Shown: piece after piece, positions 7,473-11,994 of the stretch
How the letters are laid out: each line of letters begins with the position of its first letter
Position numbering within the stretch: the stretch's first letter is position 1
Source: JBNKDD01 sp050288085
Lineage (GTDB): Bacteria; Chloroflexota; Anaerolineae; Aggregatilineales; UBA3940
NCBI GenBank assembly: GCA_050288085.1
Contig: JBNKDD010000173.1
Location: 1-11,994, forward strand
DNA length: 11,994 nucleotides
Direction: 5' to 3'
The notes under the pieces: generated by a model
What the model saw: the letters and a program-made list of their open reading frames with translations, nothing else
What the model was told of the DNA's origin: nothing
Database searches by the model: none
Translations under genes and position numbers: made by a program

Positions 7473-9689
7473 ATGGTCGTCGAAAAGCTGGAAGGTGCGG
7501 TCGAGCGGATTACCTATTACAACGATGAGACGGGCTACACCGTCCTCCGGTTAGCCCCTACCACCCCTCTTGATCTATGGAGCAGCATGGATGAAGAGGG
7601 GTTGGTGACTGTTGTCGGCGTCATGCAGGAAGTGATCCCCGGTGAAAGCCTGCGCATTGAAGGAAACTGGCACACTCACTCCCGGCATGGCAGGCAGTTC
7701 CGCGCCGAAAACGTCCAGCAGATTCTCCCCGCCACCCTCGAAGGGCTGAGACGCTACCTCGGTTCCGGGATGATTCGCGGCATCCGCAAACGGATGGCAA
7801 ACCGGATCATCGATCACTTTGGGCTGGAAGCGCTGGAAGTCCTGGAGCATCACCCGGAGCGCCTGCTTGAAGTAGAGGGAATCGGGCAGAAAAAGGTCGA
7901 GGGGATAATCGCCGCCTGGGAAGAACAGAAGCAGATTAAGACAGTGATGCTCTTCCTGCAAAGTCATGGCGTCTCGACCGGGCTAGCGGTCAAGATTTTT
8001 AACGAATACGGCGACGACGCTATCGAGCAGGTGCAGGAAGACCCCTACCGGCTGGCTCATGACATCACCGGGATCGGATTCAAGACCGCCGATCAGATTG
8101 CCCGCAACCTGGGCCTACCCGACAATCACCCCTCGCGGATTGAAGCCGGGCTGGTCTATGCCCTCAATCAGGCCACAAACGATGGGCACGTCTATCTGCC
8201 TGCCGCCAACCTGATCGAAGCCGCCATCGACCTGCTGGATACCTCCCTTGAAGAAATCGAAGCCGCTATCACACGGGCAGCCAAAGCCGAACTGATCAGG
8301 ATCGAGGAAATCCCCGGAGAGAACGGCGAACCCATCCAGGCGATCTACGTTCCGACCCTTTACTTTTCAGAACGCGGTGCAGCCCGTCACCTCCGCCGGA
8401 TTCTGGACACCGAGCAGTCGCGGCTGTACACCCTCAAAAACGTCAAGTGGCCCGCTCTGTTGGCCGAACTCGCCACGCAGGGCAATGTCGAACTCTCCGA
8501 GCAGCAGCAGTCTGCGATCAAAACAGCGCTGACCCACAAGATCAGCATCCTGACCGGCGGCCCCGGCACGGGCAAAACCACCGCCCTCCGGGCCGTGATC
8601 GAGGCGCTGAATACCGGACATCGTACCGTAAAGCTGGCCTCCCCGACCGGGCGTGCAGCCAAGCGTCTCAGCGAAGCGACCGGTTATCCGGCCAGTACCA
8701 TCCACCGGATGTTGGGCTTCTCGCCGACAGAAGGCTTCCAGCACCGTGATGATAACCCGCTCCCAACCGATATGGTGATCGTCGATGAGGTGTCAATGCT
8801 GGATACGACGCTGGCTAATGCCCTGTTCCGGGCAATTGACCCGCGCTCACACGTCCTGTTGGTGGGCGATGTCGATCAGCTTCCCAGCGTCGGGCCGGGC
8901 GACGTGCTGCGCGACCTAATCGAGTCAGGCGAGATTCCGGTAACCCGGCTGGGCCTGATCTTCCGGCAAAGCGCCGAAAGTCTGATCATCACCAACGCGC
9001 ACCGCATCAATCAGGGAGAGATGCCAATCTTCCCGGATGAAGCATCAGACTTTTTCCTGTTTCGGATCGCCGATGATCCGCAGCGGGCCTCCGACCTGGT
9101 GGTGGACGTAGTCAAGAATCGCATCCCGGAGAAATTCGGCTGGCATCCTTTTGATGATGTCCAGGTGATCGTCCCGATGTATCGAGGGCAGGTCGGCATC
9201 CGCGCCTTGAATAAGGCCCTTCAAGCGTCACTCAATCCACCGGGCCGCCCCGCCGAACAGACCATCGCCGGGCAGACTTTCCGGGTTGGGGATAAGGTGC
9301 TGCAAACCAGCAACAATTATGACAAAGAAGTCTTTAACGGTGATGTGGGGCGCATCCACGCCATCAACCCGATTGAGAAGGTGATGACCATCATCTTTGA
9401 TGACCGGTTCGTTGCCTATGATTTCGGCGAGATTGCGGACGAGTTGACCCACGCCTACGCGATCAGCGTACACCGGTCGCAGGGAAGCGAATACCCGGTG
9501 ATCGTCATGCCGGTTGTCAGCCAGCACTATTTGCTGCTCCAGCGAAATCTGCTCTACACGGCGATCACCCGCGCTAAAAAGCTGGTGGTGCTGGTCGGAT
9601 CACAAAAGGCAATTGCGATTGCGGTGAATAATGACCAGGTCTCCCAGCGTTACACCTCCCTGGCCGAACGACTGCGGGGGCTGTTATAA
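7473..9689 (+). CDS. recD2: RecD2-type SF1B DNA helicase
   Basis: This 738-residue protein matches stand-alone RecD2, a 5'-3' superfamily 1B DNA helicase, in both length and motif order. An N-terminal OB-like region is followed by helix-hairpin-helix motifs (LLEVEGIGQKKVEGI at about 131-145 and ITGIGFKTADQIA at 198-210). Walker A is GGPGTGKT (362-369). SPTGRAAKRL (motif Ia) lies at 390-399, Walker B VDEVSMLD at 437-444, GDVDQLPSVGPGDVL (motif III) at 465-479 and LIFRQS (motif IV) near 495-500. The C-terminal lobe has ISVHRSQGSEYPV (about 664-676) and LLYTAITRAK (about 693-702). No recB or recC is adjacent; RecD2 proteins of this kind act without RecBC in genome maintenance. The start follows the TPR gene stop by 9 bases with only a weak AGCGAG ahead of it, so translation may be coupled. 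Confidence 0.96.
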   Translation: MVVEKLEGAVERITYYNDETGYTVLRLAPTTPLDLWSSMDEEGLVTVVGVMQEVIPGESLRIEGNWHTHSRHGRQFRAENVQQILPATLEGLRRYLGSGMIRGIRKRMANRIIDHFGLEALEVLEHHPERLLEVEGIGQKKVEGIIAAWEEQKQIKTVMLFLQSHGVSTGLAVKIFNEYGDDAIEQVQEDPYRLAHDITGIGFKTADQIARNLGLPDNHPSRIEAGLVYALNQATNDGHVYLPAANLIEAAIDLLDTSLEEIEAAITRAAKAELIRIEEIPGENGEPIQAIYVPTLYFSERGAARHLRRILDTEQSRLYTLKNVKWPALLAELATQGNVELSEQQQSAIKTALTHKISILTGGPGTGKTTALRAVIEALNTGHRTVKLASPTGRAAKRLSEATGYPASTIHRMLGFSPTEGFQHRDDNPLPTDMVIVDEVSMLDTTLANALFRAIDPRSHVLLVGDVDQLPSVGPGDVLRDLIESGEIPVTRLGLIFRQSAESLIITNAHRINQGEMPIFPDEASDFFLFRIADDPQRASDLVVDVVKNRIPEKFGWHPFDDVQVIVPMYRGQVGIRALNKALQASLNPPGRPAEQTIAGQTFRVGDKVLQTSNNYDKEVFNGDVGRIHAINPIEKVMTIIFDDRFVAYDFGEIADELTHAYAISVHRSQGSEYPVIVMPVVSQHYLLLQRNLLYTAITRAKKLVVLVGSQKAIAIAVNNDQVSQRYTSLAERLRGLL

Positions 9690-9692
9690 ATC

Positions 9693-10190
9693 TCAATCAA
9701 CGTTGTTACCCCGCAACAACTTGAGCAGGATACGAAATAGCTGCCGGATTTCGTCCTGCTCCAGGCTGGCAAGCGATGCCTTCTCGGTTTCAACCACCCG
9801 CTGGCTGATCTCCGGCAGCATAGCCTGCCCCTTCTCAGAAAGCGATAGCGCATAGGCCCGCCGGTCGTTCGGATCTCTGTGACGTTCGACTAGATTTTGC
9901 GCTTCCAGCTCGTCTACCAATCTCACCATCGTCGTGCGATCAATCCTCAATGTTTCCCCAATAGCCGACTGGGGCAGCCCGTCATTCCGCGTTAATAGAA
10001 GCATGATCCCATAGTGCCGTGACGTAATTCCAAAAGCTGACATACTCTCATCAACCGTTTCGACGATGCTTTGCGCAGCCTTCGCAATCAGAAACCCCAT
10101 AAAAGGCAGCAGATCATCTGGGATATCTTCATCAGTAGAAGCGTAATCCAGGGCAAGGAGCAAATCGAAAAAAGGATTATTGTTTGACAT
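9693..10190 (-). CDS. MarR-family transcriptional repressor
   Basis: This 165-residue protein has the MarR winged-helix layout. Terminal helices serve for dimerisation, and the helix-turn-helix spans about 72-98 (LPQSAIGETLRIDRTTMVRLVDELE). The wing contains the family signature VERHRDPNDRRAYALSLSEKG, here V101 to G121. Members usually repress their own gene and a divergent gene until a phenolic, oxidant or other ligand releases them. The divergent VOC and glycosylase genes and the inverted repeats between them fit that arrangement. A near-consensus promoter drives it. The 3' end lies only 3 bases from the recD2 stop, convergently. The natural ligand is unknown. Confidence 0.93.
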   Translation of the reverse strand: MSNNNPFFDLLLALDYASTDEDIPDDLLPFMGFLIAKAAQSIVETVDESMSAFGITSRHYGIMLLLTRNDGLPQSAIGETLRIDRTTMVRLVDELEAQNLVERHRDPNDRRAYALSLSEKGQAMLPEISQRVVETEKASLASLEQDEIRQLFRILLKLLRGNNVD

Positions 10191-10207
10191 GAGCGTTCTC
10201 TCTCAAT

Positions 10208-10228
10208 ATAATCAGCAATACTGATTAT
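10208..10228. promoter_or_regulatory. Operator-like inverted repeat, site 1
   Basis: ATAATCAG (10208-10215) and CTGATTAT (10221-10228) form a perfect 8-base inverted repeat around a 5-base spacer, CAATA. The size and symmetry are typical of MarR-family operators. It sits between the predicted marR transcription start and its start codon. Binding by the neighbouring MarR is inferred from position. Confidence 0.7.
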
Positions 10229-10239
10229 TTATTTATGTG

Positions 10240-10260
10240 ATTATCAGTATAAACGATTAA
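10240..10260. promoter_or_regulatory. Operator-like inverted repeat, site 2 (imperfect)
   Basis: This site shares the pattern ATCAG, seven bases, GATTA with site 1 (here 10243-10247 and 10255-10259) and lies exactly 32 bases away, about three helical turns. It covers the -10 box of the marR promoter. It also covers a TATAAA (10248-10253) that could be the -10 of the divergent VOC gene, although no good -35 is visible for that gene. Confidence 0.55.
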
Positions 10261-10274
10261 AAATAAGTTGTCAA
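10246..10274 (-). promoter_or_regulatory. Near-consensus sigma70 promoter of the marR-type gene
   Basis: Read on the minus strand, TTGACA (10274-10269) and TATACT (10251-10246) are separated by exactly 17 bases. Transcription would start near 10239, leaving a leader of about 48 bases. The -10 box lies inside operator-like site 2 and the start region lies just before site 1, so a bound dimer would block initiation. Confidence 0.75.
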
Positions 10275-10289
10275 ACCAGGGGATTTGTT

Positions 10290-10661
10290 ATGGTTCACAC
10301 ACTCGATTTTGCTTCTGTACAGGTTCGTGATCTGGAGAAATCCAAAGCATTTTATACCGATGTACTTGGCTTTGAAGCCACTGACCAGGTGCGGCCTGAT
10401 GCCGTCGTATTCCGTAATGATGCCGGTGCAATCTTCGCGATCCGGGTTCCCATGCGCCCCTTACCCGAACAGGGGCAGTTAGGCGTTGGGACCTCTCTCT
10501 GGTTTGCCACCAACGACGTTGAAAGGCTTCACACCCGTATCACGGAAAACGGCGGGAACGTGATTGCCCCGCCCCAGGATGGCCCCTTTGGCCGACAGAT
10601 GACGATCACGGATTCAGATGGTTATGTGCTTGTCTTTCATCAGATGCGCGGAGAGGATTGA
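10290..10661 (+). CDS. VOC-fold (glyoxalase/bleomycin-resistance-like) protein lacking usual metal ligands
   Basis: This 123-residue protein has the two beta-alpha-beta-beta-beta modules of the vicinal oxygen chelate superfamily. Module 1 begins VQVRDLEKSKAFYTDVLGF (10-28); module 2 runs from about WFATNDVERL to the C-terminal DSDGYVLVFHQ (108-118). The positions that normally carry metal ligands appear replaced: Phe7 where the first His usually sits, Ser69/Leu70 in place of the second, and Val115 in place of the final Glu. Such members often bind or sequester a drug-like ligand rather than act as metalloenzymes, which would suit control by MarR; this is inference. The ATG at 10290 has a strong AGGGGA (10278-10283). 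It is followed after one base by the glycosylase gene. Confidence 0.85.
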   Translation: MVHTLDFASVQVRDLEKSKAFYTDVLGFEATDQVRPDAVVFRNDAGAIFAIRVPMRPLPEQGQLGVGTSLWFATNDVERLHTRITENGGNVIAPPQDGPFGRQMTITDSDGYVLVFHQMRGED

Positions 10662-10665
10662 TTTG
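10650..10665 (+). promoter_or_regulatory. Ribosome binding site fixing a TTG start for the glycosylase gene
   Basis: GGAGAGGA (10650-10657) lies 5 bases before the TTG at 10663. The only in-frame ATG candidates lie upstream at 10618 and 10624, inside the VOC coding sequence and without such a site. Starting at TTG removes 15 residues that do not look like the family and gives a start one base after the VOC stop. Confidence 0.7.
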
Positions 10666-11580
10666 TTAATCGAAAAAGAAATCCAACCACATTCCCCTTT
10701 CGACTTTGCCCGATCACTGCGATTTCTAGCCGGTTTCCCGGCAACCCAGAACGAGCAGATCATCGAGCAAAACCGGATGATCAAAGGGATTCGAATCTCA
10801 GGCGTCACGGCAGTCGTTGATCTAGAATCGATAGGCACCGTTGACAAGCCGCGCCTCTTGATGAAGATCTATGCCGATCAGGACTTGAGCGCCAATCAGG
10901 TTGACCGGATCGAAAAGCGAGTTCGATTCTCATTGAGCATCGACGAAGACCTGACCGCATTCTACACGCTGGCCCAACAGGATTTGCCATTTCAACAAAC
11001 GATCATGCCGGTGCTTTACGGTTACCGCCAGGTGAAGTTTCCCAGCCCTTTTGAAAACGCTGCCTGGGCCGTTTTAGCACAGCGCCAACCGATGGCACAA
11101 TCCCGCCACATGAAGCAAATGCTGGTCAATCGCTTCAGCCAGCCAACTGAATATGAAGGCCATCTCATGGAAGCTTTCCCCCAGCCGGATGACTTTTTCC
11201 CACTCGACCAGCAGGAACTCACGAACGTGATCGGTCATGAGCGGAAAGCCGATTACCTGATCGGGGTCATTGATGCTTTTGCATCCATTGAGGAAAACTT
11301 TCTTTTGAACGCCCCCTATGATCAGGTTAAAGACTGGCTGTTGGCGATCAAAGGCATTGGCGAGTGGTCAGCTACTTTTGTGCTGACACGAGGGTTGGGC
11401 CGGATGGAGCAGGCACTTCTTGCAAACCCGGAAGATCGTTTCAATAAAAACATCCTCCGTGCAGCGACACCCGTTTATGGGGATATCTCGTTTGAGGAGT
11501 TGAGCAAGATAGCCGGGCAGTACAAGTCCTGGCAGGGATATTGGGTACACTTTCTAAAAGCCTATACGGAAGTTATGTAA
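10663..11580 (+). CDS. AlkA-like DNA-3-methyladenine glycosylase (HhH-GPD)
   Basis: This 305-residue protein (from the TTG start) removes alkylated bases in base-excision repair. The N-terminal part (PFDFARSLRFLAGFPATQ) resembles the AlkA-type N-terminal domain. The HhH-GPD core begins near NAAWAVLAQRQP, with a helix-hairpin-helix at LAIKGIGEWSATFVLTRGLG. The Asp of ANPEDRFNK (about residue 258) fits the catalytic aspartate position that follows the HhH in AlkA. No iron-sulfur cysteine cluster is seen after the core, so it is not MutY or Nth. It directly follows the VOC gene and is likely co-transcribed from the MarR-controlled promoter, suggesting a joint response to a toxic, perhaps alkylating, compound. 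It could represent a divergent AlkA subfamily rather than the classical one. Confidence 0.88.
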   Translation: MLIEKEIQPHSPFDFARSLRFLAGFPATQNEQIIEQNRMIKGIRISGVTAVVDLESIGTVDKPRLLMKIYADQDLSANQVDRIEKRVRFSLSIDEDLTAFYTLAQQDLPFQQTIMPVLYGYRQVKFPSPFENAAWAVLAQRQPMAQSRHMKQMLVNRFSQPTEYEGHLMEAFPQPDDFFPLDQQELTNVIGHERKADYLIGVIDAFASIEENFLLNAPYDQVKDWLLAIKGIGEWSATFVLTRGLGRMEQALLANPEDRFNKNILRAATPVYGDISFEELSKIAGQYKSWQGYWVHFLKAYTEVM

Positions 11581-11585
11581 TGGCA

Positions 11586-11630
11586 TGGGGCAATCGCTTC
11601 AAAGCTGAAGTGCTTGAAGCGATTGCCCCA
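11586..11630 (+). terminator. Perfect 17-bp hairpin after the glycosylase gene
   Basis: TGGGGCAATCGCTTCAA (11586-11602) is perfectly complementary to 11614-11630, with an 11-base loop. It starts 5 bases after the stop codon. A transcript would fold into a very stable hairpin, so it probably marks the 3' end of the VOC-glycosylase mRNA. No U-tract follows directly (next bases CATCCG), so this is not a classical intrinsic terminator; an mRNA-stabilising hairpin is the alternative. Confidence 0.55.
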
Positions 11631-11649
11631 CATCCGTTAAGAGACATCT

Positions 11650-11677
11650 TTGTTTTTTATTTGGTAGATGCTACAAT
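11650..11677 (+). promoter_or_regulatory. Predicted sigma70 promoter of the T-box leader
   Basis: TTGTTT (11650-11655) and TACAAT (11672-11677) have a 16-base spacer; the -10 matches consensus at five of six positions. Transcription would begin near 11684, about 20 bases before the first T-box stem I motif, which is the expected layout. Confidence 0.6.
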
Positions 11678-11683
11678 GGTTTT

Positions 11684-11963
11684 CACTGGCATTGATGGAG
11701 ACGAGTAGCCCGGACAGGCTGTCACAGAGAACCTGCGTTGCTGAGAGGCAGGCATAACCTCCCGGTCGAAAATCCCTCCTGAGCCGCAGACCGAACAGTG
11801 CATCAGCACCCAGTAAGCCGTGCCGGGTTCGCAGCCCGTTACCAGAGCGCGGCCACCATCGCGTGGCCGGATGAGGGCGGTTGCCATAATGGTGGCCGAA
11901 TAAGGGTGGTACCGCGGGAAGCCTTACTTGTTCTCGTCCCTTTTTCGGGATGAGGGCTTTTTT
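11684..11963 (+). ncRNA. T-box riboswitch leader, predicted specific for tRNA-Ile
   Basis: This is a tRNA-sensing transcription-attenuation leader. Stem I starts with the GAGTAGC kink-turn side (11703-11709) and continues to an AGAGA bulge and a distal CCTGC...GCAGG stem. It returns through the specifier loop GAAAATCCCTCC to the matching TGAGC (11780-11784). The specifier by spacing is ATC (11772-11774), an Ile codon. A stem III-like hairpin (CGGCCAC 11850-11856 with GTGGCCG 11863-11869) follows. The T-box core is AAGGGTGGTACCGCGGG (11902-11918). The antiterminator folds as AAGGG (11902-11906) with CCCTT (11938-11942) and GCGGGAA (11914-11920) with TTCTCGT (11931-11937). This leaves the canonical 7-base bulge TGGTACC. 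TGGT pairs with ACCA, which fits the A73 of tRNA-Ile. Uncharged tRNA would favour readthrough into the downstream gene. Confidence 0.93.
11930..11963 (+). terminator. Intrinsic terminator of the T-box leader
   Basis: CTCGTCCC (11933-11940) pairs with GGGATGAG (11947-11954), extended by GTT with GGC, around a TTTTTC loop, and is followed by six T residues (11958-11963). The CTCGTCCC arm is the same segment used by the antiterminator, so the two folds exclude each other. Confidence 0.92.
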
Positions 11964-11986
11964 GATCAAGGGAAGAGAATTATTTT

Positions 11987-11994
11987 ATGACGGA
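11987..11994 (+). CDS. Start of the T-box-controlled gene, probably isoleucyl-tRNA synthetase
   Basis: Only ATG ACG GA is visible before the window ends. A purine-rich AAGGGAAGAG (11968-11977) lies 9 bases ahead. The protein itself cannot be identified from two codons. The product is inferred solely from the leader: T-boxes control aminoacyl-tRNA synthetase or amino-acid genes, and this one reads as Ile. Confidence 0.5.

Noticed and set aside
7473..9689. Helicase as part of a RecBCD complex or an anti-phage defence island
   Set aside because: Domain order and length fit stand-alone RecD2, and no recB, recC, nuclease or defence gene is adjacent.
9673..9715. Inverted repeat TGCGGGG...CCCCGCA spanning the convergent recD2 and marR 3' ends, as a bidirectional terminator
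   Set aside because: The arms are only 7 bases with a 29-base loop, lie partly in coding sequence and have no T-run on either side; it could be chance in GC-rich sequence.
10618..10662. ATG at 10618 as start of the glycosylase gene
   Set aside because: It would overlap the VOC gene by 44 bases, lacks a ribosome binding site and adds residues unlike the family; the TTG at 10663 has GGAGAGGA at good spacing.
11637..11969. Minus-strand open frames of 76-110 codons downstream of the glycosylase gene
   Set aside because: They lie across the T-box leader, whose paired structure and conserved motifs explain the sequence fully.

Overview
This 12-kb window looks like ordinary-GC bacterial chromosome, most likely from a Chloroflexota (Anaerolineae-like) organism. 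That assignment is an inference from three things: Thr/Pro-rich extracytoplasmic linkers, an N-terminal TPR followed by a long Gln-Pro-Ala linker, and a T-box leader in a genome that also carries a bacterial Pnkp/Hen1 cassette. No sequence search was possible. Genes are tightly packed; no CRISPR array, rRNA, tRNA, insertion sequence or attachment site was seen.

Region 1 (1-3601, + strand) is the bacterial RNA-repair cassette. It holds the 3' part of hen1 (RNA 3'-terminal 2'-O-methyltransferase, cut by the window edge), then a full-length pnkp (kinase, phosphatase and ligase in one chain) that overlaps hen1 by 14 bases. Together they heal, methylate and reseal RNA cut by ribotoxins.

Region 2 (3596-4786, - strand) is a two-gene unit, a single-domain cupin followed by an AraC-family regulator. 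It runs convergently into pnkp, and the two 3' ends overlap by 6 bases. A 208-base divergent intergenic region (4787-4994) separates it from region 3.

Region 3 (4995-9689, + strand) holds a large single-pass membrane TPR protein with two low-complexity linkers and, 9 bases after its stop, a stand-alone RecD2-type DNA helicase. The two are probably co-transcribed.

Region 4 (9693-11580) is a divergent regulatory module. A MarR-family repressor on the - strand faces a VOC-fold protein and an AlkA-like DNA glycosylase on the + strand. The 99-base gap between them contains a near-consensus marR promoter and two related operator-like inverted repeats 32 bases apart, one of them over the -10 box. 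The VOC protein appears to lack the usual metal ligands.

Region 5 (11581-11994) has a perfect 17-bp hairpin after the glycosylase gene, a sigma70-like promoter, and a complete T-box leader. The leader has a readable specifier (AUC, Ile), a UGGU acceptor-binding bulge, mutually exclusive antiterminator and terminator, and then the first codons of a gene cut by the window edge. The T-box logic predicts that gene to be isoleucyl-tRNA synthetase.

I see no clearly undescribed multi-gene system. The strongest points of interest are the Pnkp/Hen1 cassette, the Ile T-box, the MarR double operator, and the pairing of a metal-ligand-less VOC protein with an AlkA-type glycosylase.
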